This document shows positions 16,506 through 24,864 of a DNA stretch of 64,000 nt, piece by piece. Under the pieces are notes generated by a model. It searched no databases. It was not told the DNA's origin and saw nothing but the letters and a program-made list of their open reading frames with translations. A program made the position numbers and the translations under genes. This DNA comes from Phycisphaerae bacterium (GTDB lineage Bacteria > Planctomycetota > Phycisphaerae > UBA1845): positions 1 through 64,000 of the forward strand of contig JAJDEB010000002.1 of assembly GCA_029260015.1 (NCBI GenBank), in the 5' to 3' direction. The stretch's first letter is position 1. Every line of letters begins with the position of its first letter.

Positions 16506-18832
16506 TGCGGTTCCTCATTGGCAGCCGTCTGTCCGGCCTGAAGCAGCCCAAGTACTTGCTCAGTTTCGTTATCTTGCCGCACTACCTCCGCGCCACCCTC
16601 GAAATGATATGACACAAAGCGCACTCCATCGGACTGCCTGCGGTTATAGAAGTAACATGCATTCTCAGCGGTATCGGGCGATGGAAGCACCCGAATTAAC
16701 GGCAGCAGCTTGAGGCCGCGAGTTTCACCATCAGCAAAGAAATAGAGATGCCCATGTTCCAGTGGTTCACTCGTCTGGATAGTGACCGTCTCAAATGGAG
16801 TGGCAAGCCCGACCAGCATGTCAGCGCTCACCGAAAAAGTACCTTCGACGAACTTCATCTCTCGCGGGCGATAGAGCTGATACCGGCTCCACATATCGCC
16901 AAAACACTCCCGTGCCTTGGTCAAGTACACGCCGAGTCTGTCTAGCCGCTGTATGACGATGCTGTCGCCAACGACTCCTCCATGCCCCCGCCAATCGTTT
17001 CGGAGAGCATTTGTATCCTGCATGATCCCGACGAGTTTTGAAGACAAGAGCGACTGAAGTAGCTCATGATCATGGGACATGAATAGCCTCTTGCAGCGAG
17101 CGCGTTCCTCCTCTGCCCCATTGAGCATCGTTCTTGCACGCTTGCCAAGGCGCTCGGCAACCTTCACCCACGTGCCAAATGTGCTGCGTTCAACAGACAG
17201 GTGATGTCTAGACAGGGCATCACGCAGCTTGTCTCGTTCCGCCTTGAAGATCTCATCGTCTCGCACAAAGGCACTCAGAAACAGGGTCGCGAGAAACTCC
17301 GCGAGCGCCTCAAAGAAGTGATCGAGGTGATCGAGTTTTTTGTGGAAGTTCACGTTCTCCGCGTGATACGCCCAGAGAATGGTCGCTAATGGGAACGGAA
17401 GTGAAGCGAGCCAATCCGTGAATCGTTCCTCGTTATTCACCCGATTGAGTTCTCGCACGGTTTGGTCAACAGTGCGTGGCCGCATCCACATCCGCTGCTG
17501 CAACTCGGTAAGCTCCGCCACCAAACCCCGTATCCGCGAATGCGCGTCAAGCGCGTTTCGCTGTATTTCGGGCGGTGGAAGAAACACATCAATGTGCGAG
17601 AGCGTCTTCTTCGTAATCTTCGGAATCGTCACGCCGGAGCAAGCGCTTTCGCGAACAACATGCCCAAGTGGCGAGTTGAAGAACGCGGCAATGTACTCTG
17701 GCTCATCCTCCCGTGAAAAGTCGATGATGAGCTGGGCGTAGTTGTGCGGCTTGAGGGTCAGTTCCGAAAGAGAAGAAACAGCATCGCTGCGACCGATCAA
17801 CGGCAAATAGACCGCGTTGGGTTTGTTTTCGAAGTCAGTCGGATCGGAGCTGGCTGTCAGATTCACTTCGCTGAAGACATCGGCGAAAGGAATGGGATCG
17901 AGTCCGCTGCGCGCGGCCATCCTTGTGATACGTTCCTGTGCCGCAAGGGGCTCAAAGCCGCGAAACGTCTGTGGGTCTACAATCGAGCCGAGCGCCAGTT
18001 CTTTGCCCTCCCGTCGCGCAAGCATATTCTCGATCAACACGCGGTTGCGGTCGCGGTTTCCTGCTAGCGCTGCGACGAAGATCGGCTGACGATCACCCCT
18101 GCCGATTAGTACGAGCCCAGTGGGTATCCCAGTCCACGGCACGAATGTTCCTGCGGGGATACCAATGTAAGCCTCAACTCGCAGGCCGAAGCGTGACATG
18201 TTTGCGTAAACGCCATTCGTCTTGCTTGGGGAGACAAAACCCGGATGAACGACGAAGAGGGCTTTCCCGCCATCAGTTAGAAGCCGACACGATTTCAGTA
18301 GAGCATGATTACCCGCATCGTCGTGGACGCTGACGTGAGCTTCAGGTGTATCGTAACGTTCTTTGCTAGGACGCAAGCCAAATGGCGGACAGCTAACGAT
18401 CAAGTCAAACGAACCACTCTCCTCGTCGAGCCGCTTCACGGGATCCGCACAACACCAGCTCACAATGCCATCGGCATCGAGATACCGTGCAATCTCGACC
18501 TGATCAACATTCGGGCAGATCGCAAGGGTTCGCTCAGGCTTGAGAGATCGAACCACAGGCAAGAGCAATGTTCCTTGATGAGACCACGGATCAAGGACAG
18601 CCTGCGCGGCGCGCCCAGACACACAATCGACGATGAATTCGGCCACGATGGCAGGGCACACGCCCTCGCTCAATTCCTGCATTCTCGCTGCAAGGGCACG
18701 GAGATCCTCTAACGTCGGCGCAAGATCATGTTCTTTGGCGATGCTCAAAAGGTCGTGCAATCCGCGGAGCCGATACCGCCCACGTTCGCGCTCCAAGTGT
18801 TGCCATAGTTTCTGAAGCTGTTCAGATTCCAT
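16502..18832 (-). CDS. Degenerate N6-methylase / specificity-like / HEPN-like fusion
   Basis: 776 aa of composite architecture. Residues about 50-200 resemble the HsdM-type N6-methyltransferase fold, but motif I reads VLDPWSHQGTLLL (a Gly of the usual DPACGTGG pattern is lost) and motif IV is CPPF at 148-151 in place of N/D-PP-Y/F, so methylation is doubtful. Residues about 350-470 resemble an S-subunit target-recognition half (NSPLGHVVRESACSGVTIPKITKKTL, then IDVFLPPPEIQRNA). Near 611-619 is RNDWRGHGG, a possible HEPN-type R(x5)H motif in a helical region. The C-terminus is unassigned. It lies 14 nt after the FokI-like gene and overlaps hsdR by 4 bp. It may be a sensor or a modified-DNA/target selector for the system; function unknown. 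Confidence 0.7.
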   Translation of the reverse strand: MESEQLQKLWQHLERERGRYRLRGLHDLLSIAKEHDLAPTLEDLRALAARMQELSEGVCPAIVAEFIVDCVSGRAAQAVLDPWSHQGTLLLPVVRSLKPERTLAICPNVDQVEIARYLDADGIVSWCCADPVKRLDEESGSFDLIVSCPPFGLRPSKERYDTPEAHVSVHDDAGNHALLKSCRLLTDGGKALFVVHPGFVSPSKTNGVYANMSRFGLRVEAYIGIPAGTFVPWTGIPTGLVLIGRGDRQPIFVAALAGNRDRNRVLIENMLARREGKELALGSIVDPQTFRGFEPLAAQERITRMAARSGLDPIPFADVFSEVNLTASSDPTDFENKPNAVYLPLIGRSDAVSSLSELTLKPHNYAQLIIDFSREDEPEYIAAFFNSPLGHVVRESACSGVTIPKITKKTLSHIDVFLPPPEIQRNALDAHSRIRGLVAELTELQQRMWMRPRTVDQTVRELNRVNNEERFTDWLASLPFPLATILWAYHAENVNFHKKLDHLDHFFEALAEFLATLFLSAFVRDDEIFKAERDKLRDALSRHHLSVERSTFGTWVKVAERLGKRARTMLNGAEEERARCKRLFMSHDHELLQSLLSSKLVGIMQDTNALRNDWRGHGGVVGDSIVIQRLDRLGVYLTKARECFGDMWSRYQLYRPREMKFVEGTFSVSADMLVGLATPFETVTIQTSEPLEHGHLYFFADGETRGLKLLPLIRVLPSPDTAENACYFYNRRQSDGVRFVSYHFEGGAEVVRQDNETEQVLGLLQAGQTAANEEPQ

Positions 18833-18846
18833 GAGCTTTACTCCAA

Positions 18847-20244
18847 TCAGATTAGCGACTCCCGAACCGCGTCCGCCGAAAGCACCCCGCTCACGCTGAA
18901 TAACCGTTGGACGCCATCTGGTCCCAAGGTGACTTGGAGCGGGGCTCGCAACTTCGCGTCCACGATGGCCACGAGCGCCTCAGCCTCCACGAGACCGACC
19001 TCGTTCACGTCGGTGTCCATCTTGATGGACCGAATCGTGTCGTCGTAGTCGTCCGCGAAACCGCTCGAAATGACGAGATAGTAGATGTTTCGCAACGAAC
19101 GGCGGCGCTTCATTTCGCGACTCTGCGTGGTGATGTACTCACGGATCGCCCGGTCATCGGTTCCCATGCTGTAGCCGTTTGTTCGGACTTTCGCATCCCA
19201 GAGGATCGCGTAACTATCGTCCAACGCCACAGCCAGCCCGTCCGGTACGCGCCCTTTACCTTGCCCGAGCAGCTTCGTCTCGTACCCCAGCATCGTGAAC
19301 GCCGCGTCGATGTACTTTTCAAAGGCCCGCTCCACCGTGGTCCCGGATCGCTTTGCTACCTCAATCAGCGCCTCATCATGCCGCGCCAGTTGGGGCAGGA
19401 TGGCGGCGATGGGAGGAACGTAACTCTCCGGCAAGCGTCCTTTGATCGCCGAGATGGTCTCCGGGCCGCTCTTGGGTGACACGACCACAGGCATCTCAGG
19501 CTTGACGGTGCCCTTAGCGGCTTCATACGGATTGCCGCCCTGAAACCAGAAGACGTGCTCCACCTTGTAAAGATCGAAAGGCTGACCGCTCGCCTCGGTA
19601 AACAGGACGGCGAGTTCTTCGTGGATATGTTTGAACGTCAGATAGTCCTCTGCCAAGTCACCGGCTGGCTGCCACAGGTTGAGATCAGTCATCGTCTGAA
19701 CGCTGGCGGTGTAGTAGACGGGCCATACGTCGCGCTCTGCGATCTGCCAGAAGTACGACAGAAAGAACGGGGCGCTGCCGAGCTTCGGCGTTCCATGACG
19801 AGTATTGCCTGCCTCAACCCACTGCTCGCCCAACCGTTTGGCGTAACTGGCAAAGGTCTTGATCCGGCTCGACGCGATCTGTTCATTGGCTGGCACCGCC
19901 AAGGCGGCTTTCAGCTCTTGGTCGCATTCGTCGGCATCGTCGGCGACGTTTACGACCATGTTAAAGAACATCTGTCCCTTGATCCCCTTGAAACCCCACA
20001 GCTCGTTACGCTTGTTCAAGCCGTCCACCTTGGACTTGAATTCCGCCAGAGCAATGTCGCCGTTCAGGTAGACAGCATGCAACGGCTTGAGATCGCCTTC
20101 GATGAGGCTGACACGCCGCTCATCCAGCTCCGTACTCTCGGCAACCGGCGTCTTGCCGTCGCCGCTAGTGGGCGCAGACAGGTACTCCTGCATGACCTCC
20201 ACCGCGCGCTGTTTCTGTTGTTCATTGAGCAACGCCATGATCAC
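18847..20244 (-). CDS. FokI-like PD-(D/E)XK nuclease protein
   Basis: A 465-aa predicted endonuclease. Residues about 330-365 read VPDG (334-336), a strand with D350-A-K352, then RTNGYSMG; the following helix and strand end in YYLVISSGF. This order parallels the FokI cleavage domain (PDG, D-x-K, GGY, then a strand ending VSGHF), so I infer a FokI/AlwI-type nuclease. The N-terminal 300 residues are of unknown binding function. It starts at GTG (20244) overlapping the HsdS stop (GTGA) or at ATG 20238. Neighbours show it belongs to the type I operon. It resembles a monomeric nuclease needing dimerisation, but that is by analogy. Confidence 0.72.
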   Translation of the reverse strand: MIMALLNEQQKQRAVEVMQEYLSAPTSGDGKTPVAESTELDERRVSLIEGDLKPLHAVYLNGDIALAEFKSKVDGLNKRNELWGFKGIKGQMFFNMVVNVADDADECDQELKAALAVPANEQIASSRIKTFASYAKRLGEQWVEAGNTRHGTPKLGSAPFFLSYFWQIAERDVWPVYYTASVQTMTDLNLWQPAGDLAEDYLTFKHIHEELAVLFTEASGQPFDLYKVEHVFWFQGGNPYEAAKGTVKPEMPVVVSPKSGPETISAIKGRLPESYVPPIAAILPQLARHDEALIEVAKRSGTTVERAFEKYIDAAFTMLGYETKLLGQGKGRVPDGLAVALDDSYAILWDAKVRTNGYSMGTDDRAIREYITTQSREMKRRRSLRNIYYLVISSGFADDYDDTIRSIKMDTDVNEVGLVEAEALVAIVDAKLRAPLQVTLGPDGVQRLFSVSGVLSADAVRESLI

Positions 20245-21593
20245 ACCGCCTCTCGCACGTCTATTTCGCCAGTGACCGCTGCGGAGATTAGCGCAGTCCT
20301 GAATTCCAGCAGCGTGCTTATCAAGTCTCGGTTGTTTGAAACCAGCGCGTTGATTTCCGCGCTGCGCGCTTCCAAGTGGCTGAGGATCTTGGCCTGCTCC
20401 TCAATGCTTGGGTACGCGAGAACGAGATTGCCGACGCGGGCGTTCGAGATGTTCTTCATCGACGGGCTTGCCCCGCTTGCATCTCGCTCGATCTGCTGCC
20501 GGGCTGGGTGCGACCTTAGTAGACACACGGCATAATTGCCGAGAAGCCGCGATTCGTCGATGACGATGCGATACAGCTTGTCACAAAGCATGATCCGCCC
20601 CTGCGTCTCGTGAACGCGCCCAACCGATCCCACCAGCTCGACGGTGTTGGACCGGGACATGAGTAAGTCGCCTTCTTTGATCTCGTATTCGGGACGCGGG
20701 GCAAGGCTGGGCGGCAGTGCCTTGTTTTCCGATTCCTCATAGACACCCGAATTCATACAGCCGACTTTCAGCACGCCCCATTCGCCGGGATCAGTGAGGC
20801 GGTTATCACATTGAGGGCTCCAGCCCTGTTCGATCTTTTCGTAGCGGTATTTGAATCTACCGACTTCCCAGTGGCTCGGCACCTTTCCCAACCACGGGCA
20901 GTTGGTCTCCGCTTTTCGCGCCGATGGATTGATCCCTTGCGTCACCGCCTTCGCCATGATGGCGTGGTGTCTTTCCTCAAGCAGCTCGATGAGTCGCTCT
21001 TTCTTAGCGACCATCGCATCGATCTTCGCGCTCTCGCGGTCAAGAAAAGCGGCGATCCTCTGCTGCTCGACAGTCGGCACCACAGGAAGCCGAATCACAC
21101 CAAGCGCTCGCTTGGTGATGTGAACAAGCCCGATGATGCCGTGAGCCTTTTCCTCGACATACGCCGTCACAGCTCGGAGAGTCCAGTAGAACCATTTCTT
21201 ATTGACCGAGTATTCCGCCAAGCGAAAAATGTGCTGATTGAGATAATGGAGCCCCGGCTGGTACCAAATGAATGGCCCGAATGAGGTGCCTCGGTTACCC
21301 GACCACGCAAACAGGAGATCGCCGTCGCGCACATGGTATCGCTCGTCGGCTTCTACGGTCGTGTAGTTGAAGTCCCGACCTTTGTTCAGATTCTCTATGC
21401 GGATTATTGGCGTACCGGAGTCTCCCCAGTCGGAGGGTTTGAACGGCGCGCCGTTGATGAACCGAGCGAAATACTTCAGCGGGCGCGTGTCCCAATGTGA
21501 CGGCATTCGCTCTAGCCATTCGGCGGATGAGTCTCGATACGATGGGTACGGACGGAGCGGTGCGCCGTCTCTGTCAAAAGTGCCTGCGATCAT
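20241..21593 (-). CDS. hsdS: Type I restriction specificity subunit
   Basis: 450 aa with two target-recognition domains and the two conserved helical spacers of HsdS. The first repeat ends PVVPTVEQQRIAAFLDRESAKIDAM then LIELLEERHHAIMAKAVTQG; the second ends LAYPSIEEQAKILSHLEARSAEINAL then LISTLLEFRTALISAAVTGE. It directs HsdM and HsdR to a bipartite DNA site. The ATG overlaps the hsdM stop (ATGA). It is complete, with both half-sites present, so the enzyme should recognise an asymmetric bipartite target. Confidence 0.95.
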   Translation of the reverse strand: MIAGTFDRDGAPLRPYPSYRDSSAEWLERMPSHWDTRPLKYFARFINGAPFKPSDWGDSGTPIIRIENLNKGRDFNYTTVEADERYHVRDGDLLFAWSGNRGTSFGPFIWYQPGLHYLNQHIFRLAEYSVNKKWFYWTLRAVTAYVEEKAHGIIGLVHITKRALGVIRLPVVPTVEQQRIAAFLDRESAKIDAMVAKKERLIELLEERHHAIMAKAVTQGINPSARKAETNCPWLGKVPSHWEVGRFKYRYEKIEQGWSPQCDNRLTDPGEWGVLKVGCMNSGVYEESENKALPPSLAPRPEYEIKEGDLLMSRSNTVELVGSVGRVHETQGRIMLCDKLYRIVIDESRLLGNYAVCLLRSHPARQQIERDASGASPSMKNISNARVGNLVLAYPSIEEQAKILSHLEARSAEINALVSNNRDLISTLLEFRTALISAAVTGEIDVREAV

Positions 21594-23674
21594 GCGGTCA
21601 TCTCCGCAAGCATGGTCATGATCTCGCTTTCCAGTCGCTCGATGTCAGCGTCGATCTCAGATAATGGTCGAGGGGCATCGTACATATAGAAATAGCGGCT
21701 GACGTTGATTTCGTAGCCCACCTTTCCGATGTCCCCGTCAGCATCGTCACGCACATTCTCGTTTATCCATGCGTCAGGAACATGTGGGGCGACTTCGCGG
21801 GCGAAGAACTCTCGAACGTCCTCAGTCAGTGGAACATTCTCATAATCACGCAATTCAGAGTCAGGTTCAGGGCTGCCGTCCGGGCTCCGGCAAATGTCAG
21901 CAGTCTCATCGCGCTCACCCAAGGCAGCGAGGCAGGCTTTGCGGATCGGTGCGGCGAGCTTCACGCCTGCTTCCTCAAAAGCCGCTTCTAAGACGACGGC
22001 GAATTCGTCGCGATTCTTGTACCCGCGACTCGCATCCATCGCCCGCAGGAGCGAGAGAATTGCCTCCTGCATCTTGCGGCCTTGCGCTTCTTCCTTCTCT
22101 CTCGCTTTCTTGTCACGCTTCTTGCTCTTGGCGAGGTGCTGAAAGGCGGTCAAGGGGGAGAGCCGTTGTATCCGATCTTCGGAAGTTTCAAAACTTAGAC
22201 GCAGCGGGCGTTCAACGGTGATCTTTCGATAGCCGAAGTCCGTCACATCGAAGATCTTCGCATGCGGACCATTCTTGAAGGCTGCGGCGAGGGTAGCGAG
22301 TTGTTCGATGTGCTCATTAGCAAGCTCGTTGCGTTTGTCGCCGAGGCTCTTACGCATCTTCTGAGCGAAGACCTCTTTCTTATCCTCGTTGCCGTCCTTC
22401 TCCGTCGCGGCACCGTTGACGAGCAGAACTTTGCCCCTGCGGTTCTTCGGTTTTCGATTGCTCAAGACCCAGATGTAGGTATGGATGCCGGTGTTGTAGA
22501 ACAACTGGGTGGGCAGCGCCACCATGGTCTCCAGCCAATCGTTCTCAAGGATCCAGCGGCGAATCTCGCTCTCCCCGCCGCCTGCGTCTCCGGTGAAGAG
22601 GGGCGATCCGTTCATGACGATTGCAAGCCGCCCACCACCCTCGGCGACCGGCTTCATCTTGGAGATCATGTGCTGCAAAAAAAGCATCTGTCCGTCGCTG
22701 ATCCGAGGCGTACCGGCCACGAAGCGTCCACCGCGCTGCGTCTTGATTTCAGCTTTGATCGCGTTGGCGTCTTTCTTCCAGTCCTTACCGTAAGGTGGAT
22801 TGCTGAGTTGGTAATCAAACGTCTTGCGGGGGTGGCCATCCTCGGACAGCGTGGAGCGGTTCTTGATGTTGCCCGCGTCCCGATCATCCCCCTTGATCAG
22901 CATATCGCACTTGCAGACGGCGCAGGTTTCGTCGTTGACTTCCTGGCCAAACAGGCGGATGTCCGCGTCTTCGTTGAACTTCTCGTGAACGTAGTCCTTC
23001 GCGATGGAAAGCATGCCACCCGTACCGCATGCCGGATCGTAGACTGTCCGCACGACAGCTTGCTGTTTCAGAATGGCCTTGTCGCCATTGAGCACGAGAC
23101 GAACCATGAGGCGGATCACCTCGCGCGGCGTGAAGTGCTCACCGGGGTTCTCGTTCGACTGCTCGTTGAATCGCCGGATCAGTTCCTCGAACACGTAGCC
23201 CACGTCGTGATTGCTGAGCGATTCGGGATGCAGATCTACCTTCGGATCGACAAACTTGCCCAGCAGCCGGAACAGCAGGTCTTTCTGGTCGAGCAGATTG
23301 ATCGTGTTGCGGAGATTGAACTTGTCGAGGATGTCGCGGACGTTTTCGGAGAATCCGTTGATGTAGTTGATCAGGTTCTTACCGACGTTCTTCGAATCGT
23401 CGCTGAGCTTGTAGAAGTCGTACTTGGACGTGTTGTAGAACGCGTACTTGGACGCCCGCCTAAGCTGACCGTCAACATTCTCGATTCCCGCCTTCTTCAG
23501 CGCGACAGCCTTAGCCAGCACCTTCTCTTTCGTCGGAGCAAGAACGCAGTCGAGGCGGCGCAGCACGACAAACGGCAAGATGATGTCAGGGTACTTGCCG
23601 CGCTTGAAGTCGTCCCTCAGAACCTCGTCTGCAACGTCCCAGAGGAAATTGGCGATCTCGCGTATGTCAGCCAT
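21590..23674 (-). CDS. hsdM: Type I restriction methylase subunit
   Basis: N6-adenine methyltransferase subunit of the type I enzyme, 694 aa, at the long end of the family because of a charged linker (KSKKRDKKAREKEEAQGRKM) in the C-terminal part. The N-terminal HsdM domain includes LSNHDVGYVFEELIRRFNEQSNENPGEHFTPREVIRLMVRLV. Motif I is VYDPACGTGGMLSIAKDYV and motif IV is LSNPPYGKDWKK, both intact. Methylates the target and protects the host. The gene overlaps hsdS by 4 bp, and lies 32 nt after the HEPN gene. Confidence 0.95.
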   Translation of the reverse strand: MADIREIANFLWDVADEVLRDDFKRGKYPDIILPFVVLRRLDCVLAPTKEKVLAKAVALKKAGIENVDGQLRRASKYAFYNTSKYDFYKLSDDSKNVGKNLINYINGFSENVRDILDKFNLRNTINLLDQKDLLFRLLGKFVDPKVDLHPESLSNHDVGYVFEELIRRFNEQSNENPGEHFTPREVIRLMVRLVLNGDKAILKQQAVVRTVYDPACGTGGMLSIAKDYVHEKFNEDADIRLFGQEVNDETCAVCKCDMLIKGDDRDAGNIKNRSTLSEDGHPRKTFDYQLSNPPYGKDWKKDANAIKAEIKTQRGGRFVAGTPRISDGQMLFLQHMISKMKPVAEGGGRLAIVMNGSPLFTGDAGGGESEIRRWILENDWLETMVALPTQLFYNTGIHTYIWVLSNRKPKNRRGKVLLVNGAATEKDGNEDKKEVFAQKMRKSLGDKRNELANEHIEQLATLAAAFKNGPHAKIFDVTDFGYRKITVERPLRLSFETSEDRIQRLSPLTAFQHLAKSKKRDKKAREKEEAQGRKMQEAILSLLRAMDASRGYKNRDEFAVVLEAAFEEAGVKLAAPIRKACLAALGERDETADICRSPDGSPEPDSELRDYENVPLTEDVREFFAREVAPHVPDAWINENVRDDADGDIGKVGYEINVSRYFYMYDAPRPLSEIDADIERLESEIMTMLAEMTA

Positions 23675-23706
23675 CTTAGCCGAGCCCTTTCGTCAGCATC
23701 ATCTCA

Positions 23707-24864
23707 TCAAGCCTCATCATCGCCCGATTCGCGGTCGAATTTCGGTCCATAGCGTTGATCCACTTCGTGGCAGCCTTCCTCGGAGAACAGATCCGTGCAG
23801 TTGATGATCGAGTATGGATCGAGCCGATCCACGAACAGACGCGCATTCTCTTCCGCGGTCCTGAGCGGCGAGAACATCACATCGTCCTCATCGCTTCCAC
23901 CTGCAATGAAACTGAGATCTGTGCGTGTGAGCCTCTCGTCCGCGAGCGTCCCGGTCTTCTCGGTGATTTCCAAAAATACGTTCCCTGACTTCTGAACCAG
24001 CCGAACGCCCGTAATATCGGGACGCATCCACTGCGGGAAACGACGCCGCAGCTCTCCCAGAATGTCGAGTGAGAAGCCGTAGCTCGCTACGAATTCCGAG
24101 AGCTGGTCGAGTTTCGCCGACAGGGATACAAGCTGGCTCTCGTCCAGGTCAGTGGGTTGGCCATGGACGATCTTGTTCCTTGCCTGGCGGGCCGCGTGAA
24201 ACACTTCAGAGTGATTCTGCGGGATGCTCTCGCACGAGGATTGAAACATTTGCCATGCGTGAGCACCTGAGACGAGGCGTGAGTCGCTTGGATCTCCTAT
24301 CGCAAGGGCGCGCAGAGTTGCCTGAAGGGTCTTCTCGAAGTCAATGAACGCTTGAAGAAACATCATCTGTGCCGAACCCGATAGCGTCTCCGGCTGTGGA
24401 ACCGGCGATGGGGTCAGTACCTCTGCGGAAAGGTGAGATTCGGGATCAACTTGAAACAAGGTTTCGAAGACTGAGAAGGCTGCGCTCCGAATGCCACCAA
24501 GTGCCCGCTCCTCGGGCACCATGCCGTTACCGGAGTGATATAGCTCATTCCGTAGTGCATGGAACCAGACAATTTCGTCGGTTGTCACTACAAGCTCGAC
24601 TGCGTGTTCCTCAGCGTACTCACCAAAGAAGTCAATTTTCGAATGGTAGTTAGCCAGCCACTTCGTCACGCGCTCTCTTGGAAACGTCCTGCCGTTGCGC
24701 TGGGTTGGATGAAGTTGAAGGAAGGTCGTGATCGAAACCTCGATGGAGTTGTCAAAGCTGATAAGGGCCATTCGCTTGTCGAAGTCCGAGCCAAGCCGCA
24801 GATGATCCTCCGCATGCTGAAGTAACTCAAATGGTCCGTAGACCCACGGCTTCAACTCAGACAC
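23707..24864 (-). CDS. Double-HEPN protein
   Basis: 385 aa, mostly helical, with two HEPN-like R(x4)H motifs: RNELYH at residues 105-110 and RNKIVH at 229-234, the second followed by Gly (HG). Each sits at the end of a helical bundle, as in HEPN ribonuclease domains, many of which cut RNA in toxin-antitoxin, CRISPR and abortive-infection systems. The C-terminal 100 residues (TGVRLVQKSGNVFLEITEKTGTLADER, in fragments) look beta-rich. It starts at a GTG overlapping the stop of the helicase gene by 8 bp, so translation is coupled. The likely role is a regulated RNase; targets and trigger are not visible. Confidence 0.75.
   Translation of the reverse strand: MSELKPWVYGPFELLQHAEDHLRLGSDFDKRMALISFDNSIEVSITTFLQLHPTQRNGRTFPRERVTKWLANYHSKIDFFGEYAEEHAVELVVTTDEIVWFHALRNELYHSGNGMVPEERALGGIRSAAFSVFETLFQVDPESHLSAEVLTPSPVPQPETLSGSAQMMFLQAFIDFEKTLQATLRALAIGDPSDSRLVSGAHAWQMFQSSCESIPQNHSEVFHAARQARNKIVHGQPTDLDESQLVSLSAKLDQLSEFVASYGFSLDILGELRRRFPQWMRPDITGVRLVQKSGNVFLEITEKTGTLADERLTRTDLSFIAGGSDEDDVMFSPLRTAEENARLFVDRLDPYSIINCTDLFSEEGCHEVDQRYGPKFDRESGDDEA

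Noticed and set aside
13524-23674. BREX or DISARM system
   Set aside because: No BrxZ/PglZ alkaline-phosphatase, BrxC, DrmA or DrmB-type gene was recognised; HsdR/HsdM/HsdS motifs fit type I restriction.
22262-23752. Long plus-strand frame of 496 codons opposite hsdM
   Set aside because: It lies antisense to hsdM, which has all methylase motifs; the frame has no recognisable domain and arises from the GC-rich codon pattern.
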